This document shows positions 34,218 through 41,836 of a DNA stretch of 64,000 nucleotides, one piece after another; positions within the stretch are counted from its first letter, which is position 1; every line of letters begins with the position of its first letter. Location: assembly GCA_937931645.1 (NCBI GenBank), contig CALHAR010000005.1, positions 124,001 to 188,000 of the forward strand, given 5' to 3'. Below the pieces are notes generated by a model, which saw nothing but the letters and a program-made list of their open reading frames with translations, made no database searches and was not told where the DNA came from. The translations under genes and the position numbers were made by a program. This DNA comes from an uncultured Alphaproteobacteria bacterium (GTDB lineage Bacteria; Pseudomonadota; Alphaproteobacteria; Micavibrionales; Micavibrionaceae).

Positions 34218-35552
34218 TTATTGGCTATTTTTAGCCAGTTTTTGAAAGTAACTATCAATACTATCGGTTAGAACATTGGCTATTTTAGCCTGATGGAGGG
34301 GAGTGCTTAACAGCCGTGCTTCGGCTCTGTTAGACATAAAACCCATTTCAACAAGGACAGAAGGAATATCTGGCGCCTTTAAAACCGCAAATCCAGCGTA
34401 ACGATGGGGACGGGGTAGCACCTTCAATTTATGTTTTTTCATGTGGGTGACCACATTATTGGCAAAAAATTTAGATTGGTTCATGGTGTCACGCATGGCC
34501 AGATCAATTAAAATATTGGCGACCTCTTTATCTTCATGGCTTAAATCAATCCCAGCAATTAAATCAGATTGATTTTCACGTTTTGCCAGTTTGGCGGTTT
34601 GGGCATCTGACGATTTATTGGAGAGTGTGTAAATGGAAGCACCACGAACATCAGACCGCCCTATTGAATCAGCATGGAGAGAAATGAATAAATCAGCATT
34701 TTGATGACGCGCAATTCCGACCCGCTTTGATAGTTTTATATATTTATCATTGCTACGGGTGAGGGCGGCGCGATAGCGACCTGTGCTTTCTAATTTCTTT
34801 TTTAAAATTTTTGCTGCGGATAAAGTTACATTTTTTTCTCGTTGATTTTCCGCACCAATGGCGCCAGGGTCTTGGCCGCCATGTCCCGCATCAATAACAA
34901 TTAAGGGTTTACGCAAGGGGCTTTTTGTTATGGTTGATTTCGTTTTAGTCGTTGGCTTCGTCTTAAGGTTACTTGGCTTGCGCGCTGGGGTCACTATGGC
35001 GGTGGTCGCTTTGTCTACGTTTTGCGGCGTATTGATTTCATTGGCAGTTTGGCTGGCAATCAGCAAGTTTAGATCCCCACTTGTATTGGGTAGAGTACCA
35101 AGGGGGTTACGTTTAATCGTGGCAAATTGTGCTTTTGTGACGGTGCTATAATCAATGACAAGACGATCTTTATTTTTACGGTCTGCGGGCAGAATAAAAG
35201 CAGTGATGATTTTAGCCGGTTGTTCAAGGTCAATAACAAGGCGTTTGGTACTGGCATTTAAAGTACCAGAGCGCACATCAAGAATAGTTGTTTTGGGAGG
35301 ACGTTTTATAGTGCCGGCCTTCCAATTGAAATTGGGCATATCAACCACAAGGCGGTAAGGTTTATTTTCAATTTCGGGGAGCATAAACGTCCGAAATTCA
35401 GTTTTATCGCTTAGCTCTATGACCATTCTGGTTTTGTCATGATGGACACCAAAGCGGACTTTATTAACGTCGAGCGCCAGCGCCTCTGTACCCGTCATAA
35501 CAAGGGTGCAAAAAAGGAAAGTTAGAAAGTAAAATAGGCGTGCAGGAGTCAT
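34218..35552 (-). CDS. amiC: N-acetylmuramoyl-L-alanine amidase with AMIN domain (AmiC-like)
   Basis: 444 residues: signal peptide (about 1-26), AMIN domain (about 28-135, targeting the septum or cell wall), a threonine/lysine-rich linker, then an Amidase_3 catalytic domain (about 218-440). Zinc ligands and the catalytic residue are visible in VIDAGHGGQDPGA, the Glu of NQREKNV, SLHADS and VLVEMGFMSN. It cleaves the bond between MurNAc and L-Ala to split daughter cells. It is divergent from nothing close: a 99-base spacer separates it from the ferredoxin gene on the same strand. amiC is used by resemblance; alphaproteobacteria usually have one such enzyme. Confidence 0.93.
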   Translation of the reverse strand: MTPARLFYFLTFLFCTLVMTGTEALALDVNKVRFGVHHDKTRMVIELSDKTEFRTFMLPEIENKPYRLVVDMPNFNWKAGTIKRPPKTTILDVRSGTLNASTKRLVIDLEQPAKIITAFILPADRKNKDRLVIDYSTVTKAQFATIKRNPLGTLPNTSGDLNLLIASQTANEINTPQNVDKATTAIVTPARKPSNLKTKPTTKTKSTITKSPLRKPLIVIDAGHGGQDPGAIGAENQREKNVTLSAAKILKKKLESTGRYRAALTRSNDKYIKLSKRVGIARHQNADLFISLHADSIGRSDVRGASIYTLSNKSSDAQTAKLAKRENQSDLIAGIDLSHEDKEVANILIDLAMRDTMNQSKFFANNVVTHMKKHKLKVLPRPHRYAGFAVLKAPDIPSVLVEMGFMSNRAEARLLSTPLHQAKIANVLTDSIDSYFQKLAKNSQ

Positions 35553-35651
35553 GAATGCTAAACTTTGAAAATGTCTATATTCAATTTAGCACGAGGATTA
35601 TGGCTGTGGTAAGGCTTTTTTAGGAAACTATTAGTCCTATAGAAACCCTCA

Positions 35652-35990
35652 TTACCAGTCTGTCGTGCTACCCGGCATGGCGACGGTGAGGCCTTCCATG
35701 TCTTCAGTCACAATAATTTGGCAGCAAAGGCGCGAGGTTTCCCGGATATCAAAAGCTAAATCAAGCATATCTTCTTCATCTTCGCTTATCTCGCCATCTT
35801 CGGGCATGGTTTGGTTTTTGAAGTCAGGGTGGACGTAAAGGTGGCACGTCGCGCAAGCCAATCCGCCGCCGCAAGCGCCTTCGATGGCGTCGATACCTTC
35901 TTTGACCGCGATCTCCATTAAGGATAGGCCGAGCGGCGCATCAATTTGTTTCTGACTTCCATCTTTTAAAATAAAATTTATTTGTACCAT
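35652..35990 (-). CDS. [2Fe-2S] ferredoxin
   Basis: 112 residues. Cysteines 40, 46 and 49 (GACGGGLACATCH) and Cys90 in RLCCQIIV give the C-x5-C-x2-C...C pattern of adrenodoxin/ISC-type ferredoxins. The segment LPxxxxDFKNQTMPEDGEISEDEEDMLDLAF is also typical of this group. It starts three bases after the cysteine desulfurase stop. ISC-type ferredoxins give electrons for cluster assembly, so the pair is a small FeS unit. Confidence 0.93.
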   Translation of the reverse strand: MVQINFILKDGSQKQIDAPLGLSLMEIAVKEGIDAIEGACGGGLACATCHLYVHPDFKNQTMPEDGEISEDEEDMLDLAFDIRETSRLCCQIIVTEDMEGLTVAMPGSTTDW

Positions 35991-35993
35991 TTT

Positions 35994-37091
35994 TTATTTT
36001 TCTCTATTTACTAGTTTTTTCCAGCTTTCTAAAAAGCGATCAATATCGGCAGGAGTCGTAGCCCACCCCATCGAAATACGCAAGGCACTTTTTGCTTCTG
36101 CTTTATTCGCTCCCATCGCGGTGAGAACATGAGAAGGCTTGAATGCTCCGCTGGAACAGGCCGACCCACTAGAAACCGCGATACCATCAAGGTCAAGCGC
36201 CATCATTTGCGTTTGTGCGGGTATATCTTGTAAACCGATATTGGAGGTATTGCCGACGCGGGGGGCTTGCTCCCCATAAATAATAATATCGTTCGAAATA
36301 TTCCGCATGCGCGCTTCCATATCATCGCGTAATTTTTCGAGGGTGGTATAATCCGTTATATGTTGCGCCGCCAGTTCTGCCGCTAGTCCCATACCTGCTA
36401 TACCAGCGGTGTTATGCGTCCCTGCGCGGTAATTTTGTTCCTGACCACCCCCCAGCATAAATTTAACAGGTTGTAATCCTTCGCGGGTGATAAGCGCACC
36501 AACGCCCTGTGGTCCCGCCATTTTGTGGGCAGATAAGCTCATAAAATCAACATTAAGTTTGTCCATTGAAATATCAATACGACCCGCCCCTTGGACGGCA
36601 TCGGTATGAAAAAGCGCCCCAACGTCGTGGGCTAATTTCGCCATTTCGACAATGGGTTGTATAACGCCTGTCTCGCTATTAACCAACATAACGGAAACAA
36701 GGGCGGGCGGCGCGCCATCATTTAACATTTTTTTATAGGCACTCATATCAATAACGCCATCCGAAGTAACAGGAATAATGTCAGCGTGCGGTGCGGCGGC
36801 AATGGTGGCGGGGTGTTCAATCGCAGAAATCAAAATGCGCTTATCACGATACCCACAAAGAGCCGTGTTAATGGATTCAGTTGCGCCACTGGTAAAGATT
36901 ATTTGCTCTGACGTGACATTGCAAAGCGCGGCGACTTGACGGCGGGCATCTTCTATATATTTGCGGGCATGACGCCCAGCCCCATGGACGCTGGAGGCAT
37001 TACCAACCTCGCCCATGATTTGTGTGACCAAGGATAAGACATCAGGGCGAATAAGGGCCGTCGCGTTATAATCGAGATAAGTTTTTATCAT
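35994..37091 (-). CDS. Cysteine desulfurase (NifS/IscS-like)
   Basis: 365 residues from the ATG at 37091, which overlaps the symporter stop as ATGA. A longer frame exists, but its extra 61 residues read through the symporter gene and do not fit the family. Motifs are YLDYNATA at the N-terminus, the PLP lysine in LSAHKMAGPQG, and the persulfide cysteine in SSGSACSSGAFKPSHVL. It releases sulfur from cysteine for FeS clusters or tRNA thiolation. The ferredoxin gene follows at once. No iscU or iscR is nearby. Confidence 0.93.
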   Translation of the reverse strand: MIKTYLDYNATALIRPDVLSLVTQIMGEVGNASSVHGAGRHARKYIEDARRQVAALCNVTSEQIIFTSGATESINTALCGYRDKRILISAIEHPATIAAAPHADIIPVTSDGVIDMSAYKKMLNDGAPPALVSVMLVNSETGVIQPIVEMAKLAHDVGALFHTDAVQGAGRIDISMDKLNVDFMSLSAHKMAGPQGVGALITREGLQPVKFMLGGGQEQNYRAGTHNTAGIAGMGLAAELAAQHITDYTTLEKLRDDMEARMRNISNDIIIYGEQAPRVGNTSNIGLQDIPAQTQMMALDLDGIAVSSGSACSSGAFKPSHVLTAMGANKAEAKSALRISMGWATTPADIDRFLESWKKLVNREK

Positions 37092-37111
37092 GTTTTCTTC
37101 GTTTTTCTTCC
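37088..37111. repeat. 24-base direct repeat, copy A
   Basis: A perfect 24-base direct repeat of 38551-38574. On the minus strand it starts GGAAGAAAAACG and ends AACATGA. This copy encodes the last residues of the symporter (GRKTKKT), its stop, and the ATG of the cysteine desulfurase. The sequence is purine-rich, so it is low in complexity but the identity is exact. Confidence 0.85.
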
Positions 37112-38527
37112 CCATATGAGGCAGATTAGAGCACTGATGATAAGTGGAAGCACACTTCCTGCAACGACTAAATGTGGGTTTTTCGTTATAGCCCCAGACA
37201 GATAAGTGGAGCCGCCAATAAGGAAGGAAAGAAGGATAGCCCAAAAGACAACGTTTCCTTTCATTGGCTTCCAAAACATAGTGAGTATTGTCGGAATAAA
37301 ACTAGGCGCGCGGAAAGTTGTTGTAAAAAACCATAGATGTATGATTTTAACACCTGGTAGCAGTGCCATGAGTAAGCCAATACAGGCAATAGCTAGCATC
37401 CCTAGACGGGCATAGGTTGTTTTTCGTCCCTTTTTAGAATCGCTATTTTTTGTGTGTTCTTGAAATACATCAATTGCGACCAGTGATGAGACGGCACATA
37501 GGATGGAGTCCAATGTAGAGCAAAGGCCAGAAAGAAGCATAACGCTGAAAGCGAGAAGAACAACGTCGGGTAGAAGATAAGAAACAGCTATGGGGCCAAC
37601 CATTTGAGGGTTAGATATGTTCCAGTTTCCAGATACTTCAGGGTTTGCCGCAAGAAACCCTAATATAGATAAGGATAAAGGAACAAAAATGAAGAGGCAG
37701 GCTCCAAAAGTGAATGTTTTGACAATATTTTTGTCAGATTTAAGGGCGAAAGCTCGCTGCCATTGCATTTGATCAGCTACGGTACCTGTTATAAGTGTGA
37801 TGGCAACAGGGATACCAAATGAATAAAGTATCCAAGGGTTAAATATATTTCCCCCTATACCTGCTATACCGCTTAGGCCATTAATGACAGATTCTATACC
37901 TCCTGCATTATGTACGGCACTTGGAATAACAGCCCCAATAACGCCCAAAATTAGAGACATTTGTAAAACATCGGTTAAAATTGAAGCTCTAAGACCACCA
38001 ATTAAAGAATAAGAAAGAGCAATGACAACTAAACCAATTCCAACAAGAGGAAAGCTTAACCCTGTTAGTAATGAGATAAGGGTACTACCTGCTAATATTT
38101 GAATGGAAAAAGAACAAGTTTGTAATCCAAGAAATTGGACGAGATAAATAAGATGAGTTTTTTTACCATAGCGGTCTTTCATAAGTTGCGGAAGTGTAAA
38201 GCCATTCGGAAAAAGTTGGCGTGCTTTTACGGCGATGAACGAAAAGACGATAAGGGCAAAAAAGTTTGGAAAGCAAAAGGCAAAAACGCCAGCTATGCCT
38301 TGTTCATAAGCTTTTTGTGAGCCAATAAAAAGGGCAGGTGCCCATACCCATGAAACGGCAGCAGACATTGCCCCAAAAACCATTCCAACATTTCGGCCAG
38401 ATAAAAGAAATTCTGTACGATCTTGGTGCTTATGTTTATGTCGAGACCATAAAGCTAAAGCCAGCATAATAAAGCCATATAGAACAAGAATGGTGAGTCC
38501 TTGGGAGGGGGTAAATATATTTTCCAT
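37088..38527 (-). CDS. Sodium:solute symporter family (SSS) transporter
   Basis: 479 residues with about 13 transmembrane helices. The SSS family is indicated by the helix-1 region, SGRNVGMVFGAMSAAVSWVW, ALSYSLIGGLRASILTDVLQ and GTVADQMQWQRAFA. Members import amino acids, urea, sugars or other solutes with sodium; the substrate cannot be told here. AGGATATAAATA before the ATG supports the start. The gene stands between the yhhQ-like and cysteine desulfurase genes on the same strand and is bracketed by the direct repeat (copies A and B). Confidence 0.88.
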   Translation of the reverse strand: MENIFTPSQGLTILVLYGFIMLALALWSRHKHKHQDRTEFLLSGRNVGMVFGAMSAAVSWVWAPALFIGSQKAYEQGIAGVFAFCFPNFFALIVFSFIAVKARQLFPNGFTLPQLMKDRYGKKTHLIYLVQFLGLQTCSFSIQILAGSTLISLLTGLSFPLVGIGLVVIALSYSLIGGLRASILTDVLQMSLILGVIGAVIPSAVHNAGGIESVINGLSGIAGIGGNIFNPWILYSFGIPVAITLITGTVADQMQWQRAFALKSDKNIVKTFTFGACLFIFVPLSLSILGFLAANPEVSGNWNISNPQMVGPIAVSYLLPDVVLLAFSVMLLSGLCSTLDSILCAVSSLVAIDVFQEHTKNSDSKKGRKTTYARLGMLAIACIGLLMALLPGVKIIHLWFFTTTFRAPSFIPTILTMFWKPMKGNVVFWAILLSFLIGGSTYLSGAITKNPHLVVAGSVLPLIISALICLIWGRKTKKT

Positions 38528-38550
38528 TATTTATATCCTATAAGTTTTAG

Positions 38551-38574
38551 TCATGTTTTCTTCGTTTTTCTTCC
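38551..38574. repeat. 24-base direct repeat, copy B
   Basis: A perfect copy of 37088-37111, lying immediately after the stop of the yhhQ-like gene and 23 bases before the symporter start. Its ATGA, which in copy A is the desulfurase start, is followed here by a seven-codon dead frame. Confidence 0.85.
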
Positions 38575-39228
38575 TTACCCTTTGAAATCAAACAAGCGCC
38601 TTTTGAGTGCTATGTTCCTGATAATATAGACGAGAGGCGTATCAAGAAGTGCAAATAACCATTTAATCATTAAGTTTCCTGTAAAAATTTGAAATAGAAC
38701 AGAATTAGGGACGGTGCCATAGAAAGATATAGAAACAAATAGTGCAGCACCTAAGGTATAAGCAAAGAAAGTTGAGATATTATTCCTTAAAAATAAAAGA
38801 TTTCTACCTTTATGCTTTTCTCTAAAATAGTGGAAGATATAAGCGTCAATAATTGCACTGGTCGTATATCCAACAATTCCCCCTATAAGAATTCTAGAGG
38901 AACTACCTAAGATAGTTTGATAGGCCTCTTGGTTCACATACGTATCAAGCCCTTCTATTGATATAGCTATTAAGAAGAATCCTGCCGTAAAAAGGCGCGC
39001 TATAAGCCCCAATATTGCAACAAAAATTGCATGCTGTCTTCCCCAGATCTCACTTATTACATCCGTTGCTAAAAAGGATAAGCAAAAGAGACTTGTGCCT
39101 ATAGGAACAACAATATTGAGCCCTAGTAATTCAATATCGTACATTTTTGAGGCTGTCACATTACTGATAATCAAACTCATGACAGAGAGCATTATGCAGA
39201 GTCCGTAAATAATTTCTTTGCGTTCCAT
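38575..39228 (-). CDS. YhhQ/VUT-family queuosine precursor transporter
   Basis: 217 residues with about six transmembrane segments. The family motif LSFLATDVISEIWGRQHA (about 49-66) and the later helix pattern with GYTTSAIIDAYIF fit YhhQ (DUF165), which imports the queuosine precursors preQ0/preQ1. It leads a minus-strand run with the symporter, cysteine desulfurase and ferredoxin. No queuosine-synthesis gene is in the window, so the precursor role is from family only. Confidence 0.85.
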   Translation of the reverse strand: MERKEIIYGLCIMLSVMSLIISNVTASKMYDIELLGLNIVVPIGTSLFCLSFLATDVISEIWGRQHAIFVAILGLIARLFTAGFFLIAISIEGLDTYVNQEAYQTILGSSSRILIGGIVGYTTSAIIDAYIFHYFREKHKGRNLLFLRNNISTFFAYTLGAALFVSISFYGTVPNSVLFQIFTGNLMIKWLFALLDTPLVYIIRNIALKRRLFDFKG

Positions 39229-39309
39229 GATGGATTATCTTTCATTCTTATTAGCGCACTCTAGTTTAGCCCATTATCCACAATGAAATCAATGGCTTAT
39301 AAGAATTAT

Positions 39310-39339
39310 TTGGACATTTGCGAATCAACTCTATATAAA
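39310..39339 (+). promoter_or_regulatory. Candidate promoter for alpha/beta hydrolase gene
   Basis: TTGGAC (39310-39315) lies 18 bases before TATAAA (39334-39339), or 16 before the overlapping TATATA. It is in the 243-base spacer between the divergent yhhQ-like and hydrolase genes. The leader would be about 125 bases, long for this genome, so another promoter may exist. Confidence 0.35.
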
Positions 39340-39471
39340 ATAACAAAGCGGTTAAGGCGCGTTACGAAAAATAACACGGTTTAGACCCTATAAAAGTAAA
39401 TATTATCATCAAGCCTCTTCGTTTTTATGCGGATGAGCGCTGTTTTAAAATATGTAAGGATTTTTAACATT

Positions 39472-40155
39472 ATGCCCGAGATTTTTTTTAGTGGACCCGA
39501 AGGCCGCCTTGAAGGCCGTTACTATCACTCCAGCACGCCAAATGCACCGTTAGCGTTGTTGCTGCACCCTAGCCCAGAGCATGGCGGGACGATGAATAAT
39601 AAAATTACGTATTTGATGTTTCAGGCGATGAAGCTTCGAGGTTTTTCTGTGTTGCGGTTTAATTTCCGCGGCGTTGGAAAGTCTCAAGGCGTTTTTGACC
39701 GTGGTGAAGGGGAGTTAAGCGATGCGGCCTCTGCGCTGGATTGGATGCAAGATTTAAATCCGAATGCTCCATATACATGGGTTGGTGGATTTTCTTTTGG
39801 GGCGTGGATTGGGATGCAACTTTTGATGCGTCGTCCAGAAATTGAAGGGTTTATTTCTGTTGCTCCTCCTGCAAATTTATATGATTTTAGTTTCTTGGCG
39901 CCTTGTCCGTCATCAGGGCTAATTATCCATGGTGAAAAAGATGATGTTGTGCCGCATGACCCCGTTGGTAAGTTGGTCGAAAAGCTTTATGCCCAAAAAG
40001 GTATTGAGATTGACCACCGTACAGTTGGTGGTGCAAACCATTTCTTCCATGATAAAACCGATGACTTGATGGCGCATATCCATGACCACATGAATCTAGC
40101 GGGTAATTCAGGACGTGAAGTTCCTGTCCTTATCAAAAAGAGAAAAGCGGCTTAG
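39472..40155 (+). CDS. Alpha/beta hydrolase (DUF-type dienelactone/carboxylesterase-like)
   Basis: 227 residues from the ATG at 39472; family members begin MPE(V/I)xFxGPEGRLEGRY, and a 15-residue upstream extension is not needed. The fold is shown by LLLHPSPEHGGTM (oxyanion region), FNFRGVGKSQG, the nucleophile elbow GGFSFGAW with Ser, an Asp in IIHGEKDDVVP and His in GGANHFFHD. The group is widespread in alphaproteobacteria as a serine hydrolase of unknown substrate. It converges with lrgB. The family is sometimes annotated as an alpha/beta hydrolase of the COG2945 type. Confidence 0.9.
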   Translation: MPEIFFSGPEGRLEGRYYHSSTPNAPLALLLHPSPEHGGTMNNKITYLMFQAMKLRGFSVLRFNFRGVGKSQGVFDRGEGELSDAASALDWMQDLNPNAPYTWVGGFSFGAWIGMQLLMRRPEIEGFISVAPPANLYDFSFLAPCPSSGLIIHGEKDDVVPHDPVGKLVEKLYAQKGIEIDHRTVGGANHFFHDKTDDLMAHIHDHMNLAGNSGREVPVLIKKRKAA

Positions 40156-40159
40156 GTTT

Positions 40160-40855
40160 TTATAAAAAGAACAAAATAACTAGCGGCATTAATATACCTG
40201 AGACTAACCCCATAAGACTCATCCCAAGGACAGAAAACGCGCCCGCTGTTTCACTTTTTTGAAAAGCTTTTGCAACACCTAGACCATGACAAGTTGCGCC
40301 TAAAGAAAACCCAACGGCTTTATCTTCATCTATTTTCACAATCTTAAAGATAAAACTAGAAAATAAAGTTCCTAATATCCCTGTGGTAAAAACAAAAAAT
40401 ACAGCCAAGGAAGAGGCTGTTCCTATCTTTTCCGCAATACCAATCGCAATCGCCGTGGTCACTGATTTCGAGATAATAGATAGTTGAATATCCTGCGCCG
40501 CCCCCATTTGACTTGCAATAAACCAAGCCAAAAAACCAGAAATGAAACATGCCGTTAATACTGACGTTATAACAGCTATGGCTTGTTTTTTAATCATTTG
40601 AAGTTGTTTATATAACGGGACTGCCAACGCCACAGTTGCAGGGCCCAATAAAAAATGAATGAAGTTTGCTCCCTCCATATAAGTTTCGTAACCAATACCA
40701 CTCATTGATATGAATATGACAGCCAAACCAATTGTTATAACGACAGGGTTTAAAAGGCTATGACTGCCTGCTTTCTTTTGCAACCAGACAGAAAATGAGT
40801 ATGCCCCTAAAGTCACAATAAGAGACGTTAGCGGGTAAGAAAGAATATATTCCAT
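40160..40855 (-). CDS. lrgB: LrgB-family membrane protein
   Basis: 231 residues with about six to seven transmembrane helices. The conserved block SVTTAIAIGIAEKIG...AVFFVFTTGILG and the GATCHGLGVAKAF motif are characteristic of LrgB/CidB. LrgAB has been linked to control of murein hydrolase activity and, in other bacteria, to transport of glycolate or pyruvate. It shares one base with lrgA (TAATG), so both are translated from one message. Confidence 0.92.
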   Translation of the reverse strand: MEYILSYPLTSLIVTLGAYSFSVWLQKKAGSHSLLNPVVITIGLAVIFISMSGIGYETYMEGANFIHFLLGPATVALAVPLYKQLQMIKKQAIAVITSVLTACFISGFLAWFIASQMGAAQDIQLSIISKSVTTAIAIGIAEKIGTASSLAVFFVFTTGILGTLFSSFIFKIVKIDEDKAVGFSLGATCHGLGVAKAFQKSETAGAFSVLGMSLMGLVSGILMPLVILFFL

Positions 40856-41211
40856 TACGTCCCTCTCTTCTTCTCTAATAACTTAAAGGCATAAGCCGTT
40901 AATATTAGAGTTGCAATCGTCGCTGTAAATGATGCCGCCAATATAACAAGCCATTGTTCGGCGATGAGGTTTAAATACAGGCTGACTCCCGCGCCCGCCG
41001 GTACAAATAAAAGACCAATATATTTTATAAACTCAGAGGTTGTTTTATCCAAATCATCAGGCACACTACCTTTAATGATAAGACCGACAAGTAATATTAC
41101 CATCCCTACGACTGAGCTAGGGATAGCAACACCAGAAAAATGAACAATCATTTCCCCAGTAAACTGACAGCATAAAATTATAAGTAAGGCGTTTACCATA
41201 TGTTTATCCAA
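40855..41211 (-). CDS. lrgA: LrgA/CidA-family membrane protein
   Basis: 118 residues with four transmembrane helices. The segment IPSSVVGMVILLVGLIIKG and the FIKYIGLLFVPAGAGVSLY helix match the LrgA/CidA holin-like family. With LrgB it makes the two-part membrane system above. It follows bcp by 27 bases on the same strand, but the two may have separate promoters. Confidence 0.92.
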   Translation of the reverse strand: MDKHMVNALLIILCCQFTGEMIVHFSGVAIPSSVVGMVILLVGLIIKGSVPDDLDKTTSEFIKYIGLLFVPAGAGVSLYLNLIAEQWLVILAASFTATIATLILTAYAFKLLEKKRGT

Positions 41212-41238
41212 TATTCTCTTTTACTACGTTAATTTTAC

Positions 41239-41718
41239 TTAGGCCGCTTTTGCCATGTCTTGGGCGGCTTGCATGACGGCTTCGACGTGGCCTTTCACTT
41301 TTACTTTACGCCAAATTTGCGCGATTTTACCGTTCTCATCAATTAAGAATGTAGTGCGCTCAATCCCCATATATTTTCGCCCATACATGTTTTTCTCAAC
41401 CCATGTGCCGTAAGCTTCGCAGGTTTGCTCATTCTCATCAGAAGCAAGAGGGAATGTTAAACCGTATTTAGCCTTAAACTTATCGTGCTTTTTCACACTG
41501 CATTTAGACAAGCCAATAACAGCCGTGTTGATTTTATTTAAGGTACTTAGGTTCTCATTGAAGGCACAAGATTCCTTGGTACAACCTGGTGTGTCGTCTT
41601 TTGGGTAGAAATATAAAACGACTTTTTGTCCTTTTAATTGTGATAAAGTGATTTCGCCATCTCCATCGGTCGGCAAGGTAAAGTCGGGCGCAGTGTCACC
41701 AATGTTTAATTCAGTCAT
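41239..41718 (-). CDS. bcp: Thioredoxin-dependent peroxiredoxin Bcp
   Basis: 159 residues from the ATG at 41718, preceded by GGAGGATATT, a strong ribosome site (an in-frame TTG upstream is rejected for that reason). The peroxidatic Cys46 in DTPGCTKESC and the resolving Cys51 form the C-x4-C pattern of atypical 2-Cys PrxQ/BCP enzymes; Arg in GIERTTFLID completes the site. It reduces hydroperoxides using thioredoxin. The C-terminus is alanine-rich. Confidence 0.95.
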   Translation of the reverse strand: MTELNIGDTAPDFTLPTDGDGEITLSQLKGQKVVLYFYPKDDTPGCTKESCAFNENLSTLNKINTAVIGLSKCSVKKHDKFKAKYGLTFPLASDENEQTCEAYGTWVEKNMYGRKYMGIERTTFLIDENGKIAQIWRKVKVKGHVEAVMQAAQDMAKAA

Positions 41719-41836
41719 AATATCCTCCAATTTTATGTTTATAGTGTCGAAGATTGATGTTAATCACTTTAAAGTCAAGGGAGAGTGGCTATAATCATTC
41801 GTAAAAGTGGGCGGATAAGTTCCCTAGTTAAGGAAA

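Noticed and set aside
35994..37274. Cysteine desulfurase with an extra 61-residue N-terminus
   Set aside because: The added part is the symporter gene read in another frame. Family members start at MIKTYLDYNA, where an ATGA overlap couples the two genes.
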